DNA of 64,000 nt from Superficieibacter sp. HKU1 (lineage in GTDB: Bacteria > Pseudomonadota > Gammaproteobacteria > Enterobacterales > Enterobacteriaceae): positions 868,001 to 932,000 of the forward strand of contig NZ_CP119754.1 of NCBI RefSeq assembly GCF_029319185.1, written 5' to 3'. The position numbers and the translations under genes are program-made. Below the pieces are notes generated by a model. The model did no database searches, was not told where the DNA came from, and saw nothing but the letters and a program-made list of their open reading frames with translations. Within the stretch, counting starts at the first letter, position 1, and each line of letters starts with the position of its first letter. Shown one piece after another: positions 18,554 through 29,826 of this stretch.

Positions 18554-18570
18554 GGTTAACGCGATTAACC
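18554..18570. promoter_or_regulatory. Possible auxiliary operator half-site pair
   Basis: GGTTAACGCGATTAACC contains the same GGTTAA/TTAACC arms as the main operators, but with a 5-base spacer. It lies between copies 2 and 3 in the divergent promoter region, so it could be a weaker repressor site. Confidence 0.4.
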
Positions 18571-18643
18571 CGTCATTTATGGCAGGCCAGGGCGATCTGC
18601 GGTGGGATATGTGAATCGAGTCACAAAGAATCAGGCATTAAGA

Positions 18644-18661
18644 AGGTTATTCGATTAATCT
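18644..18661. promoter_or_regulatory. Operator of the sugar island, copy 3 (before the regulator gene)
   Basis: AGGTTATTCGATTAATCT differs from copies 1 and 2 at one base (A to T at position 7). It lies 20 bases before the regulator ATG, where binding would give autorepression. Confidence 0.7.
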
Positions 18662-18681
18662 ATTATAAAAAGAGGGAGGAG

Positions 18682-19692
18682 ATGATGACCGCAATTACGC
18701 TGGCGGAGGTTGCAAAGCGCGCCGGGGTCTCAACGGCGACGGTATCCATGGTGTTACGTAACCGGGGGCGCATTTCGCAGGCGACGCGTGAACGGGTGCT
18801 GAAAGCGCTGGATGAGTCCGGATACGTCTATAACCAGACCGCCGCTAACTTACGTAACCGCAGCAGTAACCAGGTCGGATTGCTGCTGCATGATATTACC
18901 AACCCGTTTTATGGCGAAATGACGGCGGGATTAAGTCATGAAATGGAACGCCATGAGCTGTTGCTGTTTCTGGCAAACAGTGAAGAGTCCTGCGAGCGGC
19001 AGCAAAAGTTTGTTGACTCATTAATGCGCAATAACGCCTGCGGTATGGTGCTCTGTGCAGCACGCGAGACGCCCCGCGCCTTTTTCGAGGCGTTAAAACG
19101 CCGCAATATCCCGGCCATCATGGTGGTGCGCCCGCCGGACGATCCGGGTTTTGACTTTGTCGGTACGGATAATTTTCTGGGGACGCAAATGGCGACGGCA
19201 CATCTGTTGAAACTGGGGCACCGACATATTGCCTTTATCGGCGGCAGCCAGCGCTCCGGGACACGCGCGCAGCGCATCGGCGGCTTTACCAGTAAGCTGC
19301 TGGAAAATGGTATTGCGCCAAAAGCGGAATGGCTGGTGACCGCAGAGGCCAGCCAAAGCGACGGTTCACGGGTGGCGGAGACGCTGTTTAACCAGTACCC
19401 GCAAATTACCGCTGCGGTCTGTTATCAGGATATCGTCGCACTGGGCGTTATGCAGGCGCTGCGTAAACTGGGGCGGGAGCCGGGACGCGACTTTGCGCTG
19501 GTGGGATTTGATGATATCAGCGAGGCGGCGTTAGTTCAGCCGGCGCTAACCACCGTATCGGTCGCTGCGAAAGAGATTGGCCGTAAGGCCGGAGAACTGT
19601 TGTTTAGCCGCATCCAGGGCAATGACGAACCGCCTAAAAGCATCATTCTGCCTCCGGCATTAGTGGTTCGCGAGTCGTGCGGCTTTCGTTAA
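18682..19692 (+). CDS. LacI/GalR-family transcriptional repressor (MalI-like)
   Basis: This 336-residue regulator has the LacI helix-turn-helix at its N-terminus, ITLAEVAKRAGVSTATVSMVLRNRGRISQATRERVLKAL, the hinge helix region NQTAANLRNRSSNQVG, and a periplasmic-binding-protein-like sugar domain (GLLLHDITNPFYGEM; GHRHIAFIGG; LVGFDDISEA; TTVSVAAKEIG). The sequence of the DNA-reading helix resembles MalI. Two ATGs are adjacent, at 18682 and 18685; GGAGG at 18675-18679 suits the second slightly better. It is divergent from the isomerase-PTS operon and 9 kb from the cupin genes, yet shares operators with both. A terminator is not obvious before dapB, 133 bases on. Confidence 0.93.
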   Translation: MMTAITLAEVAKRAGVSTATVSMVLRNRGRISQATRERVLKALDESGYVYNQTAANLRNRSSNQVGLLLHDITNPFYGEMTAGLSHEMERHELLLFLANSEESCERQQKFVDSLMRNNACGMVLCAARETPRAFFEALKRRNIPAIMVVRPPDDPGFDFVGTDNFLGTQMATAHLLKLGHRHIAFIGGSQRSGTRAQRIGGFTSKLLENGIAPKAEWLVTAEASQSDGSRVAETLFNQYPQITAAVCYQDIVALGVMQALRKLGREPGRDFALVGFDDISEAALVQPALTTVSVAAKEIGRKAGELLFSRIQGNDEPPKSIILPPALVVRESCGFR

Positions 19693-19810
19693 CTATGTCT
19701 TTTACTGATACCGCCGTCGTTTTAACATAAATTTCTTATTATCGCTGTTTTCGGCTGGCAGCTTTTCGTCAGGCTGGTTAACCTGAGAACGTTTTGTAAT
19801 CATTTTTTAA

Positions 19811-20647
<837 letters not shown>

Positions 20648-20700
20648 CTTTTATTACCCGTCGTGATGTGGTTATTGTAATCACAATTTATTGATTACAA

Positions 20701-20730
20701 AGGGCAATATTTTATTGCCCTGTTATTTTA
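20701..20730 (+). terminator. Terminator after dapB
   Basis: AGGGCAAT (20701-20708) and ATTGCCCT (20714-20721) form an 8-bp stem with loop ATTTT, followed by GTTATTTTA. Confidence 0.8.
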
Positions 20731-20866
20731 CCCCATAATTTCATTTTTTATTGGCTGACAGCGTAAATGTCAGGTTTAAATGTTGTTTTAGCCATTTCTG
20801 CCGTTCATTTTCTTCCTGGGAACTCACTTTTTATACTTTTCCACTTTTTTTCTCATTGTACAGAGT

Positions 20867-20882
20867 GCGCAAGCGTTTTCGT
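20867..20882. promoter_or_regulatory. PurR operator in the carAB control region
   Basis: GCGCAAGCGTTTTCGT matches the PurR box ANGCAANCGNTTNCNT at all fixed bases but the first. E. coli carAB has a PurR-controlled upstream promoter P1 in the same position relative to carA, so purine repression is expected here. The remainder of the 455-base dapB-carA gap is A/T-rich promoter and leader DNA. Confidence 0.7.
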
Positions 20883-21053
20883 CACAGGTCTGGCGCTGGT
20901 TTTTGACGGCAAAAGCCAGTATTCAGCACAGGGGGCACAAAATAACAGTATAAATCGCGCTTTAGGTTGACTTTAAGACGACTTATCTGCAGAATGCCGC
21001 CGTTTGCCAGAAATCCACCGGTAAACGAAATTTGCATTGATTCAGGCCGTATT

Positions 21054-21092
21054 TATGAATTAATATGCAAATAAAGTGAGTGAATATTCTCT
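21054..21092. promoter_or_regulatory. ArgR boxes overlapping the carAB P2 promoter
   Basis: Two ARG-box-like sequences lie next to each other: TATGAATTAATATGCAAA (21054-21071) and GAGTGAATATTCTCT (about 21078-21092). They match the TGAATNNNNATTCA core, the second less fully. Arginine-ArgR repression of the downstream carAB promoter is established in E. coli. The second box ends next to the carA Shine-Dalgarno. Confidence 0.7.
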
Positions 21093-21102
21093 GGAGGGTG
21101 TT

Positions 21103-22251
21103 TTGATTAAGTCAGCGCTATTGGTTCTGGAAGACGGAACCCAGTTTCACGGTCGGGCCATCGGGGCAACGGGTTCGGCGGTTGGGGAAGTCGTTTTCAA
21201 TACTTCAATGACCGGTTATCAAGAAATCCTCACTGATCCTTCCTACTCCCGCCAAATCGTCACTCTAACTTATCCCCATATCGGTAATGTCGGCACCAAT
21301 GAAGCCGATGAAGAATCCGCTCAGGTTCATGCTCAAGGGCTTATCATTCGCGATTTACCGCTGATAGCCAGTAACTACCGCAACACCGAAGACCTCTCTT
21401 CTTATCTCAAGCGTCATAACATCGTGGCCATCGCCGATATCGACACCCGTAAGCTTACGCGTTTGCTGCGTGAGAAAGGCGCGCAGAACGGCTGCATCAT
21501 CGCCGGAGATAACCCGGATGCGGCGTTAGCGCTGGAAAAAGCGAAAGCCTTTCCCGGCCTGAACGGGATGGACCTGGCAAAAGAAGTGACCACGGCGGAA
21601 ACCTATAGCTGGACGCAGGGCAGCTGGACGCTGGCAGGTGAACTGCCGGAAGCGAAGGCGGAAGAAGACCTGCCATTTCATGTGGTTGCCTATGACTACG
21701 GCGCAAAGCGCAACATTCTGCGTATGCTGGTGGATCGCGGCTGCCGCCTGACCATCGTTCCGGCGCAAACCTCTGCCGAAGAGGTGCTGAAGATGAACCC
21801 GGACGGTATTTTCCTCTCCAACGGTCCCGGCGATCCGGCACCGTGCGACTATGCCATCACCGCAATCCAGAAATTCCTTGAGACCGACATTCCGGTCTTC
21901 GGTATCTGCCTCGGCCATCAGCTGCTGGCGCTGGCCAGCGGCGCGAAAACCGTGAAGATGAAGTTCGGCCACCACGGCGGCAACCATCCGGTAAAAGATA
22001 TCGACAATAATACCGTGATGATCACCGCGCAGAACCACGGTTTTGCGGTTGACGAAGCGACCATGCCCGCCACGTTGCGCGTGACGCATAAATCGCTGTT
22101 CGACGGCACCTTGCAGGGCATTCACCGTACCGACAAACCGGCGTTCAGTTTCCAGGGGCACCCGGAAGCCAGCCCCGGTCCGCACGATGCCGCGCCGCTG
22201 TTCGACCATTTCATTGCGTTAATCGAGCTTTACCGTCAGTCCGCGAAATAA
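21103..22251 (+). CDS. carA: Carbamoyl-phosphate synthase small (glutaminase) subunit
   Basis: This 382-residue subunit hydrolyses glutamine and channels ammonia to CarB. The glutamine amidotransferase triad is visible: Cys in [15 protein letters not shown] and His/Glu in [13 protein letters not shown]. The N-terminal domain begins [20 protein letters not shown]. The start is TTG 21103 behind GGAGGG, as in E. coli carA; an ATG 27 bases upstream in frame would add nine residues not in the family. carB starts 18 bases downstream. Regulation is by PurR and ArgR sites upstream. Confidence 0.98.
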   Translation: MIKSALLVLEDGTQFHGRAIGATGSAVGEVVFNTSMTGYQEILTDPSYSRQIVTLTYPHIGNVGTNEADEESAQVHAQGLIIRDLPLIASNYRNTEDLSSYLKRHNIVAIADIDTRKLTRLLREKGAQNGCIIAGDNPDAALALEKAKAFPGLNGMDLAKEVTTAETYSWTQGSWTLAGELPEAKAEEDLPFHVVAYDYGAKRNILRMLVDRGCRLTIVPAQTSAEEVLKMNPDGIFLSNGPGDPAPCDYAITAIQKFLETDIPVFGICLGHQLLALASGAKTVKMKFGHHGGNHPVKDIDNNTVMITAQNHGFAVDEATMPATLRVTHKSLFDGTLQGIHRTDKPAFSFQGHPEASPGPHDAAPLFDHFIALIELYRQSAK

Positions 22252-22269
22252 TCAGGAGTTAAGAGAGCC

Positions 22270-25200
22270 ATGCCAAAACGTACAGACATAAAAAGTATCC
22301 TGATTCTGGGCGCTGGCCCGATTGTTATCGGCCAGGCGTGTGAATTCGACTACTCCGGCGCGCAGGCGTGTAAAGCGCTGCGCGAAGAGGGCTACCGCGT
22401 CATTCTGGTGAACTCCAACCCGGCCACCATTATGACCGACCCGGAAATGGCCGATGCCACGTATATCGAGCCGATCCACTGGGAAGTGGTGCGTAAAATC
22501 ATCGAAAAAGAACGTCCGGACGCGGTGCTGCCGACCATGGGCGGCCAGACGGCGCTGAACTGCGCGCTGGAGCTGGAGCGTCAGGGCGTGCTCGACGAGT
22601 TCGGCGTCACTATGATTGGTGCCACCGCGGACGCGATTGATAAAGCTGAAGACCGTCGCCGTTTCGACGTGGCGATGAAAAAAATCGGCCTGGACACCGC
22701 GCGTTCCGGCATTGCACACAATATGGAAGAAGCGCTGGCGGTGGCTGCCGACGTTGGTTACCCGTGCATTATCCGTCCCTCCTTTACGATGGGCGGCACC
22801 GGCGGCGGTATTGCCTATAACCGCGAAGAATTTGAAGAGATTTGCGCCCGCGGGCTGGATCTCTCGCCGACCAACGAGCTGCTGATTGATGAGTCGCTGA
22901 TTGGCTGGAAAGAGTATGAGATGGAAGTGGTGCGCGATAAGAACGACAACTGCATCATCGTCTGCTCCATCGAAAACTTCGATGCGATGGGCATCCACAC
23001 CGGCGACTCCATCACCGTTGCCCCGGCACAAACGCTGACCGATAAAGAGTATCAAATCATGCGTAACGCCTCGATGGCGGTGCTGCGTGAAATCGGCGTT
23101 GAAACCGGCGGCTCTAACGTCCAGTTCTCGGTCAACCCGAAAGATGGTCGTCTGATCGTTATCGAAATGAACCCGCGTGTTTCCCGCTCCTCGGCGCTGG
23201 CCTCGAAAGCGACCGGCTTCCCGATTGCCAAAGTGGCGGCGAAACTGGCGGTAGGTTATACCCTCGACGAACTGATGAATGACATCACCGGCGGCCGCAC
23301 GCCGGCCTCGTTTGAGCCGTCCATTGATTATGTTGTCACCAAAATTCCCCGCTTTAACTTTGAAAAATTCGTCGGCGCGAATGACCGCCTGACCACTCAA
23401 ATGAAATCGGTCGGCGAAGTGATGGCGATTGGCCGCACCCAGCAGGAATCACTGCAAAAAGCGCTGCGCGGTCTGGAAGTGGGCGCGACCGGCTTTGATC
23501 CGAAAGTGAATCTTGACGACGCCGATGCGCTGACCAAAATCCGCCGCGAGCTGAAAGATGCCGGTGCCGAGCGTATCTGGTACATCGCCGATGCCTTCCG
23601 CGCGGGCCTGTCCGTCGATGGCGTGTTTAACCTGACCAATATCGACCGCTGGTTCCTGGTACAGATTGAAGAACTGGTGCGTCTCGAAGAGAAAGTGGCT
23701 GAGGTCGGCATTAACGGCCTCGACGCCGATTTCCTGCGCCAGTTGAAACGCAAAGGGTTTGCCGATGCGCGTCTGGCTCAGCTGGCAGGCGTGCGCGAAG
23801 CGGAAGTACGCAAGCTGCGCGACCAGTACAACCTGCATCCGGTCTACAAACGCGTCGATACCTGCGCGGCGGAGTTTGCTACCGATACCGCTTATATGTA
23901 CTCCACGTATGAAGACGAATGTGAAGCCAACCCGTCCGTTGACCGCGATAAAATCATGGTGCTCGGCGGCGGTCCGAACCGTATCGGTCAGGGTATCGAA
24001 TTCGATTATTGCTGCGTCCACGCCTCGCTGGCGCTGCGTGAAGACGGCTACGAGACCATCATGGTCAACTGTAACCCGGAAACGGTTTCTACCGATTACG
24101 ACACCTCCGACCGCCTCTACTTCGAACCGGTCACCCTGGAAGACGTGCTGGAAATCGTGCGCATCGAGAAACCAAAAGGCGTTATCGTCCAGTACGGCGG
24201 CCAGACGCCGCTGAAACTGGCGCGCGCGCTGGAAGCCGCTGGCGTACCGGTTATCGGTACCAGCCCGGATGCCATCGACCGCGCGGAAGACCGCGAACGC
24301 TTCCAGCAGGCGGTGGACCGTCTGAAACTGAAGCAGCCGGCAAATGCCACCGTCACCGCGATTGAAATGGCTGTCGAAAAAGCCAAAGAGATTGGTTACC
24401 CGCTGGTGGTGCGCCCATCCTACGTACTCGGCGGTCGGGCAATGGAAATCGTCTACGACGAAATCGACCTGCGTCGCTACTTCCAGACCGCCGTCAGCGT
24501 CTCTAACGATGCGCCGGTCCTGCTGGATCGCTTCCTTGATGATGCGGTGGAAGTGGATGTGGACGCTATCTGCGACGGTGAAATCGTGCTGATTGGCGGC
24601 ATCATGGAGCATATCGAACAGGCGGGCGTCCACTCCGGCGACTCAGCCTGTTCGCTGCCGGCTTACACCCTGAGCCAGGACATTCAGGACGTGATGCGCC
24701 AGCAGGTGCAAAAACTGGCCTTTGAATTGCAGGTTCGTGGTCTGATGAACGTCCAGTTTGCCGTCAAAGATAACGAAGTCTACCTGATTGAAGTTAACCC
24801 GCGTGCAGCGCGTACCGTGCCGTTCGTCTCCAAAGCCACCGGTGTACCGCTGGCGAAGGTGGCGGCGCGGGTGATGGCGGGCAGAACGCTGGCCGAACAG
24901 GGCGTAACCAAAGAGATCATCCCGCCCTATTTCTCGGTGAAAGAGGTGGTGCTGCCGTTCAACAAATTCCCTGGCGTTGACCCGCTGCTCGGGCCAGAGA
25001 TGCGCTCTACCGGGGAAGTGATGGGCGTCGGGCGCACCTTTGCTGAAGCGTTCGCCAAGGCGCAGCTGGGCAGTAATTCGACCATGAAGAAAAAAGGTCG
25101 CGCGCTGCTTTCAGTTCGCGAGGGCGATAAAGAGCGGGTAGTTGATCTGGCCGCGAAGCTGCTCAAGCAGGGCTTTGAGCTGGATGCGACTCACGGAACG

Positions 25201-25494
25201 GCGGTAGTACTGGGCGAAGCCGGGATCAACCCCCGTCTGGTCAACAAGGTGCATGAAGGCCGTCCGCACATTCAGGACCGTATCAAGAATGGCGAATACA
25301 CTTACATCATCAATACCACCGCAGGACGTCAGGCGATTGAGGACTCCAAACTGATCCGCCGCAGCGCGCTGCAATATAAAGTGCATTATGACACCACGCT
25401 AAATGGCGGTTTTGCTACCGCGATGGCGCTGAATGCGGATGCCACCGAGAAGGTGACATCAGTACAGGAAATGCACGCGCAGATTCAGAAGTAA
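22270..25494 (+). CDS. carB: Carbamoyl-phosphate synthase large subunit
   Basis: This 1074-residue enzyme makes carbamoyl phosphate from bicarbonate, ammonia and two ATP, feeding pyrimidine and arginine synthesis. It has the internal duplication of the family: two ATP-grasp halves (starts [21 protein letters not shown] and [20 protein letters not shown]). The second half also carries [14 protein letters not shown]. The C-terminal allosteric domain (from about residue 940) binds UMP and ornithine. RBS AGGAG precedes the ATG. A strong terminator follows within 10 bases. Confidence 0.99.
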   Translation: MPKRTDIKSILILGAGPIVIGQACEFDYSGAQACKALREEGYRVILVNSNPATIMTDPEMADATYIEPIHWEVVRKIIEKERPDAVLPTMGGQTALNCALELERQGVLDEFGVTMIGATADAIDKAEDRRRFDVAMKKIGLDTARSGIAHNMEEALAVAADVGYPCIIRPSFTMGGTGGGIAYNREEFEEICARGLDLSPTNELLIDESLIGWKEYEMEVVRDKNDNCIIVCSIENFDAMGIHTGDSITVAPAQTLTDKEYQIMRNASMAVLREIGVETGGSNVQFSVNPKDGRLIVIEMNPRVSRSSALASKATGFPIAKVAAKLAVGYTLDELMNDITGGRTPASFEPSIDYVVTKIPRFNFEKFVGANDRLTTQMKSVGEVMAIGRTQQESLQKALRGLEVGATGFDPKVNLDDADALTKIRRELKDAGAERIWYIADAFRAGLSVDGVFNLTNIDRWFLVQIEELVRLEEKVAEVGINGLDADFLRQLKRKGFADARLAQLAGVREAEVRKLRDQYNLHPVYKRVDTCAAEFATDTAYMYSTYEDECEANPSVDRDKIMVLGGGPNRIGQGIEFDYCCVHASLALREDGYETIMVNCNPETVSTDYDTSDRLYFEPVTLEDVLEIVRIEKPKGVIVQYGGQTPLKLARALEAAGVPVIGTSPDAIDRAEDRERFQQAVDRLKLKQPANATVTAIEMAVEKAKEIGYPLVVRPSYVLGGRAMEIVYDEIDLRRYFQTAVSVSNDAPVLLDRFLDDAVEVDVDAICDGEIVLIGGIMEHIEQAGVHSGDSACSLPAYTLSQDIQDVMRQQVQKLAFELQVRGLMNVQFAVKDNEVYLIEVNPRAARTVPFVSKATGVPLAKVAARVMAGRTLAEQGVTKEIIPPYFSVKEVVLPFNKFPGVDPLLGPEMRSTGEVMGVGRTFAEAFAKAQLGSNSTMKKKGRALLSVREGDKERVVDLAAKLLKQGFELDATHGTAVVLGEAGINPRLVNKVHEGRPHIQDRIKNGEYTYIINTTAGRQAIEDSKLIRRSALQYKVHYDTTLNGGFATAMALNADATEKVTSVQEMHAQIQK

Positions 25495-25500
25495 GGATCA

Positions 25501-25523
25501 AGCCAGCGAAAGCTGGCTTTTTT
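25501..25523 (+). terminator. Rho-independent terminator of carAB
   Basis: AGCCAGC (25501-25507) and GCTGGCT (25512-25518) pair around GAAA and run into five T residues. Confidence 0.92.
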
Positions 25524-25638
25524 GTCTCTGCTTCCCCCCTGGATTTAATAGCCAATTTGTTTTTCACAACGGCAGGGGCATCCTTTACCATTAAAAACGT
25601 TTGTTTGATGAACCGATTTTACGTTGAAGGAGAAACGC

Positions 25639-26496
25639 GTGTTAAAAAGACTATTGCTTCTGGGTGCCTGCATTACCTTGACCGCCTGTTTTGGAGACAG
25701 TAAAGAATTCCTCATTGATAATCCCACCGAGAAACCGTTAGCTATTTCGATCGATAATGAAAAAATAACTATTCCGGCAAAAGAAACGCAAAATATTAAA
25801 CTGGATGCCGGACAACATACCTTGTTACTGGAAAATGGCGAAAGCGTTAAGTTCAGCGTCTTCGACGCATGGCCGCGCTCGGGCGTTAGTGGGCTTATCA
25901 ACCCGACCCGCACTCGTTATGTTTACGTGGTGCAAAAATACCTGGCGGAAGGTGTACAGCCCACGACTGAAAATAGCGATGTTCACACCCTGACTATCGA
26001 TGGTCAAACCGTCACCGGGCCATTCAACGATCTGGGGAACGAGCTATTTATTGATAACTTCGAACATAGCTGGGAGCTGAACCCGACCGAGGCGTTCCCT
26101 GAGTCGATGTCTTCTACTTCCAAAGACAATTACAAAACTAAAATCTTCCGGGTCGAGGATTTTAAGTATTACTACACCAACGAATTCTCTCCGGCCACAG
26201 ATTACACTCAGGACATGCGTATCACCGAATCGCGTTATCAGCAGCCTGAAATAACCGCGCATTTCAAATCCCCTGAGCTACAGCAAAATCTGGACGACGC
26301 CACGAAAATCTATACCGCATTTATTCATGCGGACTCGGCAAGCGATCAAAAAGATTTACTGAAGGCGTTTGAAAAACAGAATCGTGAGAAATGGCGCAAT
26401 CCTGAAACGGGCGGCGAAGAGACAACGACGTATTATGAGATCATGAGCAACATAAATCACACCATGATGAGCTCTATTCTTGAGTTGAAAAAATAG
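25639..26496 (+). CDS. Lipoprotein of unknown function
   Basis: This is a 285-residue predicted lipoprotein. I prefer GTG 25639, 6 bases after AAGGAG, over the upstream TTG in frame. The signal peptide MLKRLLLLGACITLTAC ends in lipobox LTAC with C17 as the modified residue, followed by Phe-Gly-Asp. The presence of Asp at +3 rather than +2 does not force inner-membrane retention. The mature part begins with a beta-rich, immunoglobulin-like stretch (KEFLIDNPTEKPLAISIDNEKITIPAKET) and later has charged helices. I do not recognise the family. It occupies the place where E. coli has caiF and the carnitine genes. A+T content is higher than in carB, suggesting accessory DNA. Confidence 0.8.
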   Translation: MLKRLLLLGACITLTACFGDSKEFLIDNPTEKPLAISIDNEKITIPAKETQNIKLDAGQHTLLLENGESVKFSVFDAWPRSGVSGLINPTRTRYVYVVQKYLAEGVQPTTENSDVHTLTIDGQTVTGPFNDLGNELFIDNFEHSWELNPTEAFPESMSSTSKDNYKTKIFRVEDFKYYYTNEFSPATDYTQDMRITESRYQQPEITAHFKSPELQQNLDDATKIYTAFIHADSASDQKDLLKAFEKQNREKWRNPETGGEETTTYYEIMSNINHTMMSSILELKK

Positions 26497-26629
26497 CCCC
26501 AGCCAGTCAGGCATCCGTCAGCCCGGATGCCTGACTTCAGAACCTTCTGTATTTCCATCCGCTTTCAGTAATTTAGCCTAAAATAATCAGGTAAGTAATC
26601 AAATCCAACTGAAAGCAAGGGAGTACACC

Positions 26630-26863
26630 ATGCGCAATAACTTACTCATCTCTTCGATTTTTGCTGCCGCAGCCCTGTTTACCGTCGCCGGTTGTTCCTC
26701 CAACCAGGCGGTCAAAACTACCGATGGCAAAACCATTGTGACCGATGGCAAGCCGGAAGTAGACAGCGATACCGGCCTGGTCTCTTATGAAAATGCCGAA
26801 ACCGGTAAAACAGAGCAGATTAACCGCGATCAGGTTAAAAGGATGAACGAACTCGATAACTGA
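26630..26863 (+). CDS. YgdI/YgdR-family small lipoprotein
   Basis: This 77-residue lipoprotein has the signal peptide MRNNLLISSIFAAAALFTVAGC with lipobox VAGC and mature start CSSNQ, which suggests sorting to the outer membrane. The mature domain TTDGKTIVTDGKPEVDSDTG is the YgdI/YgdR (DUF903) pattern of a small SH3-like beta barrel. It ends NRDQVKRMNELDN. The role of the family is unknown. A good RBS (AAGGGAG) precedes the ATG, and a strong terminator follows 8 bases after the stop, so it is probably transcribed alone. Confidence 0.88.
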   Translation: MRNNLLISSIFAAAALFTVAGCSSNQAVKTTDGKTIVTDGKPEVDSDTGLVSYENAETGKTEQINRDQVKRMNELDN

Positions 26864-26870
26864 TGAATCA

Positions 26871-26917
26871 AAGCGAAAAGCCCCGACCGGTGAAGACTGC
26901 GTCGGGGCTTTTCGCTT
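26871..26917. terminator. Strong bidirectional terminator before folA
   Basis: AAGCGAAAAGCCCCGAC (26871-26887) and GTCGGGGCTTTTCGCTT (26901-26917) are perfect 17-base inverted repeats with a 13-base loop. T runs lie inside the outer stem on both strands. Confidence 0.88.
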
Positions 26918-27029
26918 TATGGCCTCCCCAGACCCGCGCTGAAGAGAGGCGTACGTGTTCCGCAAAACAGAAATTTTTCTCATTCTTTACCCTGGTGCCA
27001 GTCGACGAAAGATTAGGCTTTACGTATAG

Positions 27030-27542
<513 letters not shown>

Positions 27543-27599
27543 GGGTTATCTTCCCGGCGATATCCTGTCGCCGGGAGAAGGTACAGGCATCTGCTGACC

Positions 27600-27710
27600 G
27601 TGGGCTTATGCCTGGTGGCGCTTCGCTTGCACAGGTCTGCGGATCGCGAATAACCTGTTGATATTTCTGGTTTTGTAGGCCGGGTAAGGCGAAGCCGCCA
27701 CCCGGCAAAA
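27600..27710. repeat. REP elements between folA and apaH
   Basis: A degenerate unit CCTGGTGGCGCTTCGCTTGC starts at 27611. A full REP unit, GTAGGCCGGGTAAGGCGAAG onward to CCCGGC, covers about 27675-27706. They lie between the convergent folA and apaH genes and probably protect both mRNA 3' ends. Confidence 0.8.
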
Positions 27711-27770
27711 CGGCGCATACCATAGAAAAACAGAGTTATCAGCAACCTCGTTACGGCTTTTACTCTACGT

Positions 27771-28619
27771 TTACGACGCTACCGCTTCGCCTTCGCCTAA
27801 ATCCATCTGTCGGTTCGACGGCTGGATGAAATACTGTTTATCTTCCCAGCGCAGGCAGGTTAAATCGCCGCCCCAGCAGCAGCCGGTATCCAGCGCGTAA
27901 ATGCCGTCCGGCGCGCCTTTGCCTTCCAGTGATGCCCAGTGACCAAAGGCAATGCTGTACGCCTCGGATACCGGTCCGGGAATGGCGAACCACGGCTTCA
28001 GCGGCGCGGGGGCGTTTTCCGGGGCTTCTTTCGCGTACATATCCAGCTGGCCGTTCGGGAAACAGTAGCGCATCCGGGTAAAGGCGTTGGTAATAAAACG
28101 CAGACGCGCCAGTCCTGTCAGCTCAGGCGACCAGTTATTCGGCATGTCGCCATACATAGCGTCGAGGAAGAAAGGATAGGAGTCGCTGGCAAGCACCGCT
28201 TCAACATCGCGTGCGCAGGCGATAGCGGTGGGCAGGTCCCACTGCGGGGTGATGCCCGCGTGCGCCATCACCAGTTTTTTCTCTTCATCAACCTGGAGCA
28301 GCGGCTGACGGCGCAGCCAGTTAATCAGCTCGTCGGCATCCGGCGCTTCCAGCAATGGCGTAATACGATCTTTCGGCTTATTGCGGCTGATACCGGCAAA
28401 CACTGCCAGAAGATGCAGATCGTGATTGCCCAGCACCATGCGCACGCTGTCGCCAAGCGACTTGACGTAGCGCAGCACTTCCAGCGAGCCGGGACCGCGG
28501 GCCACCAGATCGCCGGTAAGCCACAGGGTGTCTTGCTCAGGGGTGAATTCCACCTGGTTTAAGAGTGCGATCAGTTCATCGTGGCAACCGTGAACATCGC
28601 CAATAAGATATGTCGACAT
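27771..28619 (-). CDS. apaH: Symmetrical bis(5'-nucleosyl)-tetraphosphatase
   Basis: This 282-residue metallophosphatase hydrolyses Ap4A to two ADP and removes Np4-type RNA caps in E. coli. The metal-binding motifs [20 protein letters not shown] and LGNHDLHL are at residues 8-70. A later MAHAG supplies another ligand. It begins MSTYLIGD. It is the last gene of the minus-strand surA-pdxA-rsmA-apaG-apaH operon, 4 bases behind apaG. Confidence 0.98.
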   Translation of the reverse strand: MSTYLIGDVHGCHDELIALLNQVEFTPEQDTLWLTGDLVARGPGSLEVLRYVKSLGDSVRMVLGNHDLHLLAVFAGISRNKPKDRITPLLEAPDADELINWLRRQPLLQVDEEKKLVMAHAGITPQWDLPTAIACARDVEAVLASDSYPFFLDAMYGDMPNNWSPELTGLARLRFITNAFTRMRYCFPNGQLDMYAKEAPENAPAPLKPWFAIPGPVSEAYSIAFGHWASLEGKGAPDGIYALDTGCCWGGDLTCLRWEDKQYFIQPSNRQMDLGEGEAVAS

Positions 28620-28623
28620 AGTT

Positions 28624-29001
28624 TTAATGGATCAGAGTTGGAACTGCCAGACGGAAAACGGGTATATCGATGGTGAAAGCGTTGCCATCTTCATCGATCA
28701 TGTCATAGTGGCCCTGCATCGTGCCGAGCGGGGTTTCAAGCACGGCCCCGCTGGTATACTGATATTCACTGCCTGGCGCGATGTGGGGCTGTACGCCAAC
28801 CACACCTTCACCCTGTACTTCAGTTTCGCGGCCATTAGCGTTAGTAATCAACCAGTAACGGCCCAAAAGCTGAACCGGATGTCGCCCCAGATTGCGAATA
28901 ATAACCGTATAGGCAAAAACGTAACGCTCATCGTCCGCGGAGGATTGCGACTCAATGTAGACGCTCTGGACCTGTACGCAAATTCGGGGCGAGTCGATCA
29001 T
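28624..29001 (-). CDS. apaG: ApaG domain protein
   Basis: This 125-residue protein has a fibronectin III-like ApaG fold ([45 protein letters not shown]). The fold is also found in eukaryotic polymerase delta-interacting and F-box proteins. Its molecular role is not firmly known; links to metal efflux and nucleotide phosphate binding have been discussed for the family. It sits between rsmA (3-base gap) and apaH (4-base gap) in the operon. Confidence 0.97.
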   Translation of the reverse strand: MIDSPRICVQVQSVYIESQSSADDERYVFAYTVIIRNLGRHPVQLLGRYWLITNANGRETEVQGEGVVGVQPHIAPGSEYQYTSGAVLETPLGTMQGHYDMIDEDGNAFTIDIPVFRLAVPTLIH

Positions 29002-29004
29002 GGT

Positions 29005-29826
29005 TTAGCTCTCCTTTGGTGGCGCGTTATCCACCAGATAATTGGCCAGCTTGCAGTATTGTGCAACCGAGATATTTTCTGCGCGCATCGCTGGATCGAT
29101 ACCCAACTCCGTCAGTACCTCAACGCTAAACACATTGCCAAGGCTGTTACGGATGGTCTTACGGCGCTGGTTAAAGGCTTCGGTCGTAATACGGCTCAGC
29201 ACGCGAATGTCTTTTACCGGATACGGCATGACGGCATGCGGCACCAGACGTACGACGGCAGAATCCACTTTTGGCGCGGGGGTAAATGCCGTTGGCGGCA
29301 CTTCCAGCACCGGGATAACCTGGCAATAATATTGTGCCATGACGCTTAATCGACCATACGCTTTACTGTTTGGCCCTGCAACCAGTCGATTGACCACTTC
29401 TTTTTGCAGCATGAAGTGCATGTCAGCAATCGCATTAGTATAGGTGAACAGGTGAAACATCAGCGGAGTGGAGATATTGTACGGCAGGTTGCCAAACACG
29501 CGCAGCGGCTGCCCCAGCTCCTGCGACAGCGCGCCGAAGTTCATGGTCATCGCATCCTGCTGATAAATTGTCAGTTTCGGCCCGAGGAACGGATGCGTTT
29601 GCAGACGGGCTGCCAGATCGCGGTCCAGCTCGATCACCGTCATTTTATCAAGACGTTCGCCGACAGGTTCGGTCAATGCGGCAAGGCCCGGGCCGATTTC
29701 GACCATCGCCTGACCTTTTTGCGGATTAATGGCCGCGACAATGCTGTCGATCACGAACCGATCGTTGAGGAAGTTCTGCCCGAAGCGTTTACGGGCTAAG
29801 TGGCCCTGATGGACTCGATTATTCAT
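29005..29826 (-). CDS. rsmA: 16S rRNA dimethyladenosine transferase (KsgA)
   Basis: This 273-residue SAM-dependent enzyme dimethylates two adjacent adenines in helix 45 of 16S rRNA late in 30S assembly. The protein starts [20 protein letters not shown]. The SAM motif is [13 protein letters not shown] and the catalytic NLPY ([11 protein letters not shown]) is present. The ATG overlaps the pdxA stop (ATGA), so translation is coupled. Loss of this gene in E. coli gives kasugamycin resistance. Confidence 0.98.
   Translation of the reverse strand: MNNRVHQGHLARKRFGQNFLNDRFVIDSIVAAINPQKGQAMVEIGPGLAALTEPVGERLDKMTVIELDRDLAARLQTHPFLGPKLTIYQQDAMTMNFGALSQELGQPLRVFGNLPYNISTPLMFHLFTYTNAIADMHFMLQKEVVNRLVAGPNSKAYGRLSVMAQYYCQVIPVLEVPPTAFTPAPKVDSAVVRLVPHAVMPYPVKDIRVLSRITTEAFNQRRKTIRNSLGNVFSVEVLTELGIDPAMRAENISVAQYCKLANYLVDNAPPKES

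Noticed and set aside
22252..24633. Long minus-strand frames opposite carB
   Set aside because: Antisense shadows of carB; composition and lack of motifs do not support coding.
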